A DNA stretch of 64,000 bases from Tetrahymena thermophila SB210 (taxonomy: Eukaryota > Ciliophora > Oligohymenophorea > Hymenostomatida > Tetrahymenidae): the NCBI RefSeq assembly GCF_000189635.1, contig NW_002476236.1, forward strand, positions 248,001 through 312,000. Direction: 5' to 3'. Below the pieces are notes generated by a model. The model made no database searches. It saw nothing but the letters and a program-made list of their open reading frames with translations, and had not been told where the DNA came from. Shown in pieces: positions 35,732 through 47,816 of this stretch. Position 1 is the first letter of the stretch; the number at the start of each line of letters is the position of its first letter. The translations under genes were made by a program, and so were the position numbers.

Positions 35732-38188
35732 ATGGCTGTAAGAACATAGCAACACAACAGGATTTTCGCAAATAACTCTTAGCTGATATTAGGGACGTAG
35801 AATAGCCTGATTTAAGAAAATAATGGTTTATCTAATTCAACAGTGTTTCAAAATGACCAATTAAGCATGCTTTCTCCAATAAAGAATCCATAATCAATTA
35901 AGCATATGAGGTCTTCATCGTAAAATGTGTTACAAGATATTTAAAGCCCTGAGTAACTACCAAAAATTAAAAGACCTCGTAAAACAGAAAACACAATAAA
36001 TCTATTTTAAGAAGCTAAATAACAGCAAATTTAAAATAACTTATTGGATAGCAATTAAGCGAATCCTTAATAAAAAATAAATCAGTCTTCGACAAAAAAA
36101 TCTATGTCTGATATGCTTTAGGATTGGCTAGTAAATTCTAATTCAAATTTAACATATAACGATATCATTAAAGGTTAGACCCAAACCGATAACACACAAT
36201 CGCTTCCTATGAATAATTTAAACCAAGCTAATATTTCTTCTATAACTCCAAGTGGACCCTAAAACGGTAGTGGTATTCCTTAAAATGAGAATGGAAGATT
36301 GAGTACATAAAATAATTAAATTTCATCAACCCCTATAAAATATTACAGAAAATCTGATAATATTTTTACATCACCTGTTAAGAGAACAACCATTATAGAT
36401 TCTAACTAAAAAAATATACTTGAAACTATGGAAAAGCCTGGTATTTAGAATAAAACTCCATTAGGTGGTAACACTTTTATTAAGGATTAAATTGATTTAT
36501 AGGCTTCCAAGAGCTAGAGATAAAGTGAAAAAATAAATAACTAAGAAAATGGTTAGGAACCTTAAAATATTTAATCTTAAGAAATTACTTAACTGCCTCT
36601 CAACAATTAAGGAAATAAGATAGTTTCTGTAAGAAACTCAGCTTAGAAATGGTTTAACAACAACAATAATTAGTAAGGAATAAACGTGAATGTTCAAGCT
36701 CCAACTATACCAACCAGTAATAAACTAACAAGTAGTATGCTTAGTTAATCTTAACCATAGTTAATAACAACTAAAACATAAATAAATTAAACAAACATTT
36801 TGAATTCTATTCTAACGCATAATAATTAGCAAAAAAGGCTACAAGATTTGGGCAGCAGTGTACCTGGAAAAACATCTAATAATAATGGAGAAAACGCTTC
36901 AGAGGTTGTAAGCTATTTAAAAATAAACTAAAATGGCCACCAAATACCCATTGTAAAGTAAAATCCTACTTAAAGTGGCTATACTACTTCGATAGGAACA
37001 AAACCAAATATTACCTTAAGAAGAGATAAAATAAGAAACTCTTCTATGATACCAATTGATACTTCTTCATAATATTAGTAAGCTGACAGTGTAAGAGATT
37101 TCTTAGGAATAGAAAAACCTACAGAAGAAAAGCAAACAATTGTTAAAATTAATGGAGCTATTTAAAATAATTAAAATCCTGCATAAGTTGGTAGATTTAA
37201 AATAAGAAAAATCAGCTACTAAACTGAAGAATAAGTGAATCAACCCATACAATAAAATACTGTAAATAATGTCGCTACTACAAATTAAAATAATTTAAAC
37301 TAATAACAAGAAAATAATTAAAATTAAGGATCTCTATCTCATCTACCACTTTCGCCAACTCTTTCCCCATAATTAAAAGGGAAAAGAAATATTTCACCAA
37401 CTATGAATAGTAGCACTGTGTTTCCAAATTCAATACCTTCTCTTAATTTAATTTCTCAGGACAATGATATAAATTCTTCAAATTCAGACAATAATAATAT
37501 ATTAATTTTGAATAATGTAGAATAAAATAAGAAAATAACATAAAAAAAATTAAAACTGAATTCAGATCATGAAATTAATTCAAACAAGCTTGAATTACTA
37601 AAACTCTAACAAGCTTGGAATTTTGATAGTTAAAATGAAAATAATTAATAGTACCAGTAAACTCAGCAAGAATAAATGTAATAACCTCTTCCTCCTTATT
37701 AAAATAAATAATAATAATAATAATAATAATAGTAGTAGTAGTAGTAGTAATAAAATATGATGTAATTAATAATTTAATAATAACCAAATAATCAAATATA
37801 CAGTGGAGATTATTATGGGCACTTTTAATATGTAAGAGGTTCTATAATAAAGAGTAAGAGTATACTAAAATATAAATCTACTGATCCAAACAATCCATAA
37901 AATTATGCATAAATGGGAGATGAAGGCAGAAACTAATCTCCAGATCAAAATGAAAAACGCAAAAATCTACATGCCCCAGATACAAAATAAGCTTAAAATA
38001 TGATTTCTTATCAAAAAATAAGAGGACAAAGAAAATACAACTCTATGTCTAATTTCTAAGAAATTAATTAAAATGGTTAAAGAAAAAAATGTGTGAACTT
38101 TAAAGAAACATTAAGAGTTATCAATCTTCACAGAGGAACTGAAAGTATTGAAAGACTAAAAAAACCTCTAACAGGTAGTCTAATTTGA
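35732..38188 (+). CDS. Asn/Gln/Ser-rich intronless protein with polyglutamine tract
   Basis: Single exon of 818 codons, ATG 35732-35734 (MAVRTQQHNRIFANNSQL) to TGA 38186-38188. Not recognised. Composition is N-, Q-, S- and I-rich throughout, with basic proline-containing patches (PKIKRPRKTENT, TSPVKRTTI, KGKRNISPTM) that look like phospho-sites or nuclear-localisation candidates. A run of 15 glutamines (37709-37753) is encoded by nine TAA and six TAG codons and no CAA/CAG. The C-terminal 60 residues are more ordered: KIRGQRKYNSMSNF, then KKCVNFKETLRVINLHRG, which contains a [K/R]-x-V-x-F match to the PP1-docking consensus. Most likely a disordered regulatory or scaffold protein; this is inference. 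Confidence 0.75.
37709..37753 (+). repeat. trinucleotide repeat (TAA)7(TAG)6(TAA)2 encoding Gln15
   Basis: A perfect trinucleotide run inside the N/Q-rich gene at 35732. Read in frame it is 15 glutamines under the ciliate code and would be 15 consecutive stops under the standard code. Confidence 0.9.
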
Positions 38189-39605
38189 AATCGAATGCTT
38201 TAGATTTTGATGTTTTAATTTACAGTTCAAGGAAAGAAAATAAAATGAAATTTAAATTAATTAATAAAAGATTTAGTCAATTATTAATTAAAATTAGCAT
38301 TTCTTTTTTTAAAAGCTTTCTTGAATTATAAATAGCAAAAAACTACTTTCTTTTCTTTTTAATTAGAAAAGATTTACCATAAATTAATAAACACTTACTT
38401 CCTTCCTTTCATAATATTTATTCCTTATAATACTAATTTTATCTAATATTAAAGCAAAAATATATTACAAATTATAAAGCAAAAATGTATAAATAATTAA
38501 CTTATTAATAATTAAATAAATAAAAAACTAACTAACTAACTCAATAATCAAATACATTTTTAAGTTAAAATAATAATTGTAACAAAAATTAATAATTTGT
38601 TATTTTTTCCATTTAAATTACTTTAAAAATATTCTTTTTTAAACACCTTACTAAATATTAATAGTTAATTAAAGTTGAATAAATAGTTTGCCTACAAAAA
38701 ATAATCAGTAAATTTACTTTTAATATTATTGTTTTTTACCTTTTTTTATAATATGTATTTCATGCAATTTTAATTTAGGGGAATTATTTATAAAATATTC
38801 TTATAGCTAAATCTTCATAAAAAATATTACAATTAAAATTTTTAATATAAATGTTAGGACTAAATTTTTAAATTAAAATAACTTTTTCTAATAAATTTCA
38901 TTTTAATAACATATTTGTTTGTAAAAGATAATTTAATAAATATTAATTTTAGAGAAATTATCATTTTTGAAAACTATCATATCTAAAAAAATATTTAACA
39001 TTAACTCTATATTTAAGTAATATAACTATTAAATATATTTAAAAAATAAATAACTATTAAATATATTTAAAAAATAAATAACTATTAAATATATTTAAAG
39101 ATTTTTTTTGTTTTAACTTAATTTAAAATTTATTCTTTTTTTAAATGAAAATAGTTTGAATAATTTTTATTAACATTTAATAATTTATTTTTTAAAATTA
39201 TTTTTTTCTTATAAACAATTTCTTTATGAAATATCGAATAATATTAAAATTCTTCAAAGATACAAATTGTTGATTGAATGGAATAAATTTTGTGATTTTT
39301 TCAAATTTATAAACTTACAAAGTTTTATTTTCCCTTTTTTTAAGATAATTTATGCAATTTATATAAAGCGTTATAGTTTTCCCCTAATTATGATGGAAAA
39401 AAAAATATTATTTTAAAATTTAGTAACATATGAAAAGGTATCAGAAATTCTGATAATTAATTCACTACATTTTATAAATATTTTAATTACTATTTAGAAT
39501 AATAAAATAAATCAAAATTTATTTTAGATTAAAGTAAACTCTTCAAACGTAGCGTTTATATTCAATTCTATAATCTATCCAAGAATATAAAAGTGAAAAA
39601 TAAGC
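38189..39605. other. intergenic, AT-rich
   Basis: About 1.4 kb between two plus-strand genes. It includes a 28-bp tandem repeat (39023-39099). Otherwise A/T tracts with no coding signal. Confidence 0.65.
39023..39099 (+). repeat. 28-bp tandem repeat, 2.75 copies
   Basis: The unit starting TAACTATTAAATATATTT and ending in AAATAAA is repeated exactly at 39023-39050 and 39051-39078, with a partial third copy to 39099. Intergenic; no function inferred. Confidence 0.85.
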
Positions 39606-40585
39606 ATGAATACAAACTAGAATAATCAAAAAAGCATAACCAAAGTTATACATTAAAATAATAGGTACATAGATTAAATTACTAGTCATAAAAAGTATCC
39701 TTAAAACAATGCCTTAAGTATTTTTTAAAATTTCATTGGAGGTAATTCTAAGTAGGATAATTATGAGATCCCATATTTCTAACCTCCTACTGAGTAACGT
39801 TCTAAAAAAGGGCATTATGCAAAATGTAACTTAAATATTAATTAATGGAAATAACAGATTCATTTTTTTTTTATGTAGAACGAGCTTCATTTTCAAGCTA
39901 ATACTTTTGTAATGACAGCAATACCCAAAACAAAGTTAATTGTAATGTAAGTCACTGTAAATCAATTTCTAGATGAAGAAAGTTATTTAAAGAATCAAAT
40001 TTATATAAATTAGCAGGTATTTTAAGAATGAAGAGCACAGATTTAAATAAAGATTTAGAAGAATAAGTTGTTTTCACTCCTATTCAAAAAAAAGTCCATT
40101 CTCCTTAACCTGAAAGCTTACTTCAGCATTAAAATTTAAGTTATTAAAGCAGTTTGTAAAATTAAAATAATTAAGCATTAAACCAATAAAAATATGGATC
40201 TTAAAACATATCTCAATAACCAAGTTACATGTAACCTAAATAAATTATGAAACTTTTTTAGTAAAATATTACAAAAAATATATTTTAGGGAAAGGAAGTC
40301 TTCAACTCCTATTATAAAAGAAAGGTTTATTCCAAATGATTAAAAATATAAAGATTTATCTTCAATTTAAGTATTTTAAGCTCCTAAAGAAACAATCTAA
40401 ATAAGTAAAGATAGCTTAAACTTGCCAAAGTTAGATTAATCGCATTCTAGTATTAATTTATAAAAGTAAATTTTCATTACTTTATATTTATTTATTGGGC
40501 TGAATCACAAAAGAAATTCCCTAATAAAAAACAAAGTCTCTAAACATCTTAAAGATTTTATAAGAACAAACACAAATTTGATTGA
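39606..40585 (+). CDS. small Q-rich protein of unknown function
   Basis: Not recognised. ATG 39606-39608 (MNTNQNNQKSITKVIHQNNRY). Four introns are inferred: about 39821-39879, about 39945-40008, 40261-40288 and about 40466-40546. With them the frame runs through YFQPPTEQRSKKGHYAK, GILRMKSTDLNKDLEEQVVF, RKSSTPIIKERFIPNDQKYK, LSSIQVFQAPKETIQISKD and LDQSHSSINLQ to ...QTSQRFYKNKHKFD and TGA 40583-40585. About 240 residues, basic, Gln/Ser-rich, likely disordered. The last splice site was chosen because it gives a compact stop; without it the frame runs on toward the PP2C gene. No domain recognised. Confidence 0.55.
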
Positions 40586-40918
40586 GAAAAAATCAATTTT
40601 CTAAATAAATCTTCAAATTAAAAAGTTGATTTTTTATTTTACTTTTTATTTGTTAATTTTCTTTTCTGATTTTTTTAAAATAATTTTTTTTTAGATAAAA
40701 ATAAAAAATACTTTGAAATTTGGATTTGAAAAAAAATTAATTTTTAATTAAATCATAATTTCACTGATTCTCACTGATCATTATTTTATGATAGTTAGTT
40801 AGATTATATTTTTGGTATATTTTATCTAATAAAAAAGTTAGTAAAAGTATTACTTCTAATTTTTGAAAGTTAATACTTATTTAAAAAAGAATTCAAGATT
40901 ATTGGCGTTAATAAAACT
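40586..40918. other. intergenic, AT-rich
   Basis: About 330 bp between two plus-strand genes; presumed promoter of the PP2C gene. Nothing else seen. Confidence 0.6.
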
Positions 40919-42996
40919 ATGAGTTCACACTATTTATTTAAAATTAGGAAAAGCGTAATATAAAATGGTTAATAGGGTAATTAAGATTTAAATTAATGTT
41001 CACAATCAAGCTAGGATAAAAGTTATTCTAAAAATACACCCATTAACATCCATAGAAAATATAATTTAGTTAGTAATAATTCAGACTATTCAACTTCAGT
41101 ACAAAAAAAAAGCGACATAACAGATGATCATAATCCTAGTTTTAACAAAGCAAGTTAGTATATAATTGAATCATAAAATAAAATAAGCGATGAAAAGAAG
41201 AGCTTTGGAAGAAAGAGTGAGGGAGAAATAGATCTTAATAATATTTAAAATAAATATGCAAAGCCTCTTTCTAAAGTAGTTAAGGAAGGATAAAATTTAA
41301 ATACTTCTTCGAAGCAAAATATAAACAATCATTTTTTAGAATTAAATCAAAATCGATTTTTGATATAAAAATAAGATTCTAAAAAGCCTAATTCTTCTCT
41401 CTATCATATTAAGAACTCCATCGATTCATCTTAAAAAAATATTTTAAATGCGCAGACTACTAAAAATTAAGGAAATTCTTAAAATATTTTGAATTTTTCT
41501 TCTACTTCTACAAACTAGTAATACTCATCTTCAATTAGATCTTAATCTGTTTAAATTAATACTCTTTAACAAATAAAATAAAAAAATGAAATAGCTACAA
41601 GTAGCAACAATAAAATGAACATCAAGTTTGAATTAAATAATAATAATAATATACTGCAATAATAACCAACTATTCAATCTGCAAGAGAATTAGAACAAAA
41701 AGAAAACAAAATTATTGAATCCTTTAAATAAAATATCACTGCAGCAAATGAATCCCATGGTATGTATAAGGGTTTTATATATGACTAGAAAGTAAAAAAA
41801 TTTAATATTTTTAAATGCTTTTATTAAAAATGCGTTTTTAAAAAAAGGGAAATATAAAAACATTTGATATAATATGCTAAACAAAAACTAGAGCGGGGTA
41901 GTACAGTCCTAACTTAAAAAAAATTAACTAAGATTCTTATATTGTTATTCCGTACTTCCCTAATGATAAAACTTATAGCTTATTTGGAGTTTGTGATGGT
42001 CATGGTAACATTTATAATAAAATAGATATTAAAACCTTATTACATTATATATGATAATTTTTTTTAATATTGATTTTTACTTTTTTATTAGGCGAATACG
42101 GGCATTTAGCTTCTAACTTTGTAAAAAAAAATTTGCCCAAAGTTATTTAGAGAGTTATTAAGTCGTAAGGAGGGTGGCAAAATAATGATATAAATTTATA
42201 AAAAATAATTACGAAATCATTTCAGACAGTATCAAATGATTTATTAAATTCCAAAGTAGATACCTTTATGAGTGGTACAACTGTAGTATCTGTTTTGATT
42301 CATAATAATACTCTCTGGTGCTCAAACTGTGGTGATTCTAGAGCTATTCTAGGAAGAGAATTAGGTAAAGGTTCAAAATCAGAGTGGAAAAGTATACCTC
42401 TTAGTGAAGACCATAAACCTGATTTGCCAAGAGAAAAAAAGAGAATTTTAGAACATGGTGGCAAAGTTGAGAAATCAAGAGATGAAAACGGAGTAGCTGG
42501 TGGCATTTACAGAATATGGAATTAAACTATGGAAGGTCCTGGACTGGCTATGGCTCGGTCTCTTGGAGATAAAGCAGGGAGAGAAGTAGGAGTAATATCA
42601 GATCCGGATATATATGAAGTACTAATAAAAGAAGAAGATCGATTTATTGTAATAGCTAGTGATGGCGTTTGGGAGTTTTTAACAAACTAAGATGTAATTT
42701 TTTATGAATAATGTTATGTTTTCTTTTACTATATAATTTTAAATAGGTAGTTAAAATAGTAATTCCTTTTTATAAACAAAACGATTCTGCTGGAGCAGCA
42801 GATGCTATAATCAAACAATCAGTGCTTATGTGGCAAAAAGTAAGTTTTTATTAAAATATTCAATATTATTTTTAATTTTTAATTATTTTCTATCACATTT
42901 TAGAATGATGAAAATGTGATTGATGATATCACTTGTGTAGTTCTATTTTTTAGGTTTTAAGATGACAATAAAAAGAAAGTCCTAGAATATATTTGA
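40919..42996 (+). CDS. PP2C-family (PPM) Ser/Thr protein phosphatase
   Basis: A Mg/Mn-dependent phosphatase. Residues 1 to about 280 (from ATG 40919-40921, MSSHYLFKIRKSVIQNG) are low-complexity N/S/Q-rich. The catalytic domain follows a splice near 41760-41895: RGSTVLTQKKINQDSYIV, the metal-binding FGVCDGHG, SGTTVVSVLIHNNTLWCSNCGDSRAIL, LSEDHKPDLPREKKRILEHGGKV, GLAMARSLGDKAGR, ISDPDIYEV, FIVIASDGVWEFLTNQDV and a final DDITCVVLFF with the last metal aspartate. All metal-coordinating aspartates expected of the family are present, so it should be active. Four introns, including one that splits DGH-G (about 42006-42092). Stop TGA 42994-42996. The long disordered N-terminus is a likely targeting or regulatory region. 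Confidence 0.93.
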
Positions 42997-43598
42997 GAAG
43001 CAATGTTAAAGATTTAATAAAATAATTTCCAATTCTCATAAAAAAAAGCTTCTACAGCAATATCAAAAAGCATAAAAAAAATATATCAAAATAATAAATT
43101 ATACTTTTAGAAAAAACTAATAATTTATTAACAATTTAAGCTTATAGATAAAATAAATACAAACAAATATCATTATAAACATAATCGAATCCTTTCTATC
43201 TTTATTAATTAATTTTCAATTTAATATTATAAAATCATGTAATTATTACTATTATTGTTACCATTTTATAAAGTATTTAATCGATTTAAAAATATAAAAA
43301 ATCATTTGTAAATACTCTTTGTCTTTTTCATTAAAAATTGTTAAAATATTTGCACGTGTAATTAATTTAAATATTTATTACGTTATTATATTTAATGCAT
43401 GTTTTTATATTAATTACTGATTTTATTTTTTTATTTATTTTATTAGTTAAAAGAACGTTTTTAAATACTTTGAATTGATTACTTTTTCAATATCTTTAAA
43501 TAATAATTTACTTCGTTAAATATAAAAAATTGAATATCTTTAATTAAAATTAAAAAAAAAATACATAATTTCTATTTATTTTTTTAAGCAAAAAGAAA
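42997..43598. other. intergenic, AT-rich
   Basis: About 600 bp between plus-strand genes. No gene seen. Confidence 0.65.
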
Positions 43599-45504
43599 AT
43601 GAAAAAAATACATATTTTTGTTGTAGCGCTCCTCTTACTACTCGTAGTAATTTAAGCAAAGAAAGAACAACAACAATCAACTAAAAATAAAGAATCCTTA
43701 TAAAGCTTAATCAATAAAAATCAAACAAGTAATGTAGTAACTATAGAAGTTACTTCTGATAATTATGAATAGCTTAAGACATAGTCAAAGTATCTTCTTA
43801 TTTTGTTTGCAACTGCAGAAAGGTCATTCCAGAAATTTTTGATTGATTATCACTAGCTACATGAAAAATTGAATTCTAATGGGACAAATGATTTTAAGCT
43901 AGGCTATGTTAATCATGAAAATTGGCCCGATTTTGCAAAAATTAATGGGGCTAAAAAAGTTCCTGGATTGATTCTCATTTCATAACAAGGGAAATAAAAA
44001 GATATTTACAAAGGTATGAATTACATAAATGATGTATATAGTTGGGTCATCAAATCTATTAAGGCTCCTAAAACATCATCCCTTTTTATTGAGAATTTTG
44101 AATAACTGAAAGCTAAAATGGATTAGTTCCAGGAATTTGCTCTTTTCTTAGGTTCTACTCCAGATACTCCTGAATTCAAAACGTTTGAGTCTTTAGCAAG
44201 CAAAAAAAAGGATTTAGTATTGGCACACACTTTCGATAAAGGTAAATAAAATTAAATTTTACATATTTATTTTGGGAATGGTAGTTTAAATAAATTATTT
44301 TAAAATAGTATGTAGAGAAGAAAATGGTTATAAAGAAGCAGATGTTTAAGCTCTAATTTTATATAGTCAAAAAGAGAAAGAGCTTGGTATGTTTTACATT
44401 AATTATTTCAAAGGAAACTTGCAAGATGTCAATTAAATTAAATCTTTCTTAAAGATATATACTACTCCATCAATATAAATGGTTAGACCTTGGGAAACAA
44501 GCAAAATCTATGAAAATGCTAAAGAAAATTTAGTCCTAGCCATAAATTAATAAAATTATTACGAATCTAATGAATAACCTCAAGATTTAATGACTAAAGA
44601 AGAGTTAGCGTTTTTAGATTTAAGACCGAAATTAATGAATTAAGTTTTCTTAAACCTATTAAATATCACAGAGAGAAATAGAGAAGAAGTTGCAAAGTCT
44701 TTTATGCTTGATACAAACTATACTCTGCCTTAAGTTTTCTTTATATAATAAATTGAGGGCAGATAAAGTAAAAAATATGTTTTCTCAGGTGATAAAATTA
44801 ATGTATAAACAATGATGTAATTTATATAAGACATAAAAAAAGGTAAAGTTTAGCCACTTACCTAAAAAGAAAAACCAATTCCTAAAGAAAAACTTGATTC
44901 TCTCCTTGTAAAGCCTGTTGTTGCTGAAAACTGGGATGAATATGTCTATAAAAATAATTAATAGGATGTTCTTGTATTCTTTTATAGTATAGGCTGTTAT
45001 CATTGCGATTAGTTCAAACCTACTTTTTACCATTTAGCCCATAGACTTAAACATAATCCTCACCTTTTATTAGTAAGAGTAAATATTGGAGATAATGACA
45101 TTCCTGATGTACATATTAAAAGAACTCCTGAATTTAAACTTTACAAAGCAAATTAGAAAGACTCACCTGTTAGTTTCATCTATTCAACAAAGCAATCAAC
45201 TTTAATCGAAGCTTTAAAGCAAGAAGTAACTTTCCCATGGGTTTAGCCATTATCTGAAAATGAAGTACAACTAAAAGATATTGTAATAGATGATACTGAG
45301 CTAGAAGCAAAATTCAAGGTTGAGTAAAAGTAAAGAGAGTTAGAAGCAGAAAAATAAAGAAAACAAGAAGCAGAAAAATAAAAACTTGAAGAATCTCAAA
45401 AAGATAACCTTGCTTAAAATTAATAAAATGGATCTGATACTCTGTAAAACGAATCTAATGTAACATAAAATGAATAATAAACTGAATAAAAGTCAGATTT
45501 ATGA
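43599..45504 (+). CDS. PDI-family protein with CYHC active site
   Basis: An ER-type thioredoxin-fold protein. ATG 43599-43601 gives a clear signal peptide (MKKIHIFVVALLLLLVVIQA). The first ~400 residues look like redox-inactive thioredoxin folds (YLLILFATAERSFQKF, GYVNHENWPDFAKINGAKKVPGLILI, GMFYINYFKGNL). The C-terminal thioredoxin domain has VAENWDEYVYKNNQQDVLVFFYS then CYHC, where CGHC is usual, followed by the cis-proline region IKRTPEFKLYK. A helical Glu/Lys/Gln-rich tail follows (KQRELEAEKQRKQEAEKQK), ending QTEQKSDL at TGA 45502-45504. The C-terminal KSDL resembles but does not match KDEL/HDEL. One intron (about 44241-44308). Function as a disulfide isomerase or oxidoreductase is inferred from the CxxC. 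Confidence 0.85.
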
Positions 45505-46613
45505 TTCTTATTATATTGATGAAAATAAATTATATTTAGTTTGTGCAAAATTTATTTTTTAAATATTTCATCAAATTCCATATGCTATCTTAATAATTTG
45601 TAATATTATTTTTCATTCAATCAAACAATTATTTTTACTTTATTTAAAAATACTATGAGAAATAGTTTAAATTAAAATATTTTTAAAAATGTATTCTATT
45701 TTTGTTTTAATAATAATATTTTATTTTTTTTAAATATTTCATCAATTTTAATATTTGAGTTTATTAATGTATTAATACATTTTTCTCATTCAATCAAGCA
45801 ATTAATTAGCTTTATATAAGAATACTGTCAAAATTTGATTCTTTTAAGTTTAATTATTAGATTAAATCCTAATTTGCTTCTTTCAAATATTTAATTTCAA
45901 AAATGAAATTTCAGTGATTTAAGAAGTTTATTTGAAATAAAGTAATGAGAGATATTTTAAAAGCAAGAAAAGATAAATTAATGAGGATTTATTAGCGATA
46001 TTATAGTTTAAAGATTTGAATAATATTTTCTATAAATATACAATGTTGAATGTTCATTCATTTTAAGTCGGTAAGAAAATAAAAAAATAAATATTTTTTA
46101 AAGTCGAAAATTACAATTATTACATATTAGACGAAGTGCAGATGATACTGCAATGACGTAATCATAAAAGTTAATAAATTTTCTATTTGATTTATTTAAA
46201 AGCAAAAGTAGAACAGATTTTCAAACTAAAACAATATTTATAATTTATAAAAAATATTTTAAAATTTTTGCTTAAACATTAATTTAAGTAAGATATTAAA
46301 AATTTACTTATTTTAAAATTTATAAATTAATATGTCTAGCCATTTTTGCTAATTTATTTATTCTTAAGATTATAATATTCTAAAGAGAATTTAGAACAAT
46401 TCTTAAAATGTAAAAGCTTTCAAGCTGATTAATTCTTTTAAAAGATTAACTAATTATCTGCCATAAAATTTAACTTAAGCTATTAAAATTAAGCAGAATT
46501 GATTTAAACTACATTATTTTTTTTTTCAATTTAATAAATTAGTGAATAAACTTTCAATATTTTTCATTATATCTAAGTAACTAACAAGTATATTATAAAT
46601 TGAAAGCTAAAAA
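45505..46613. other. intergenic, AT-rich
   Basis: About 1.1 kb between plus-strand genes. No coding frame or RNA recognised. Confidence 0.65.
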
Positions 46614-47816
46614 ATGATTGAAATTGAAGATGAAGAATTTGAAATTTCAACTGAAGAAACAAAATCTGAAGATAATAGTCTTATAGAATAGAGGAGAATT
46701 GATTTAAACGAGTTTTTAAATGCCACATAAAAGTTATAGCATGATATTTTTGGAGTCAATAAATAAAGATAATTATGTTTGACTCCTATTTTTTAGCATA
46801 TAAAGTTAGATTAAACATTTCATTTAATATCTGATTTCTTTTTTGATCTAGGTTTTAAAGAAAGGAAAACCATTTAAGAATAAATGTTATCGTTTTCTCA
46901 CTTCAAAAGAGTAGTTTATACAGAACATTTACAAAATTCATAAGTATTAATTTTGCATTTAGAAAATCCTTAAGAACCAATGAAAGACTTTTCTTAGCTT
47001 TTATAATTGCTAACAAAGCAGCCTTATAAGCGCTTAAGAATTTTATCTAAGCTTCTTTAAGAGTATCAGAAAGTTTTGATAAACTATGAATAGTAGATTT
47101 AAATAATTCAAATTTCTAGGCTACTCAATTAATAAACCATAGATGAAAAAATGATAGCAAGAAAACTTTTTAGAGAGCAATAATTGCATAAAAAATTTAA
47201 GGAGCTATCAAACGAAGGTTAATTCTACACATTTTCATTTGAAACAGCAAATATTGAGAGAGGTTACTTTGAAATAACTCAACAAGGATATTCTGACTCC
47301 CTTATTTGCTTATTAGGGTCAGATCCTCAGCAATTTGCATAAACAATCATGAGAAAAGGATACCCAGAAATTTAAGCCTAAAGAAATAGAGATATATTTA
47401 ATATTGGTAGACTTAATTATGAAATGTTTGAATGTAATTTGAGAAATTGTAGATTTGTCGGATGTGACTGCTGCTTATTAACATTTGATGACTAAGTTAT
47501 CTAATGCAGTTCTATAATTGAACACTTGTTTTTTGACTATCCAGAAGAGCTATAAATAAATGGAGATTAGTTCAAAATTGAATATGGATTATTTGTACTC
47601 TTCTAAATAGAATTAAATTAACTAAAGCAAGTTATATCATTAAGACAAAATAATAAATTTATGGAGAACTCAGACTGGATTAACGATTTTGGATATTCTA
47701 TGATGAGTGAAATTTTATTAGAAAAGTATTATAAAATTAACTAAAGTAAATAATCCGATGAAATGAAGGATGTAAAAAATTTTAACTTTGGAGAAAGATT
47801 CTAATCTATAATATGA
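46614..47816 (+). CDS. intronless protein of unknown function, about 400 aa
   Basis: Single exon, ATG 46614-46616 (MIEIEDEEFEISTEETKSED) to TGA 47814-47816. Not recognised. After an acidic N-terminus it contains well-mixed sequence that looks folded: HLISDFFFDLGFKERKTI, a helical stretch (LTKQPYKRLRILSKLLQEYQ), YTFSFETANIERGYFEIT, then LICLLGSDPQQFAQTIMRKGYP, IFNIGRLNYEMFECNLRNCRF, a Cys cluster (CRFVGCDCC), and FVLFQIELNQLKQVISLRQN. The LLGSDPxxFAxxIMRKGYP block is faintly reminiscent of PAS-like regions in fungal zinc-cluster regulators, but I cannot support that by eye. No membrane segment. Codon use (TAA/TAG Gln) fits the neighbours. Confidence 0.7.

Noticed and set aside
35732-38188. Pseudogene or frameshifted gene because of many in-frame stops
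   Set aside because: The stops are only TAA and TAG; there is no TGA until the end. This is normal coding sequence under the ciliate code.
42300-42506. Antisense ORF over the PP2C catalytic domain
   Set aside because: Shadow of the phosphatase frame; the plus strand carries all the PP2C motifs.
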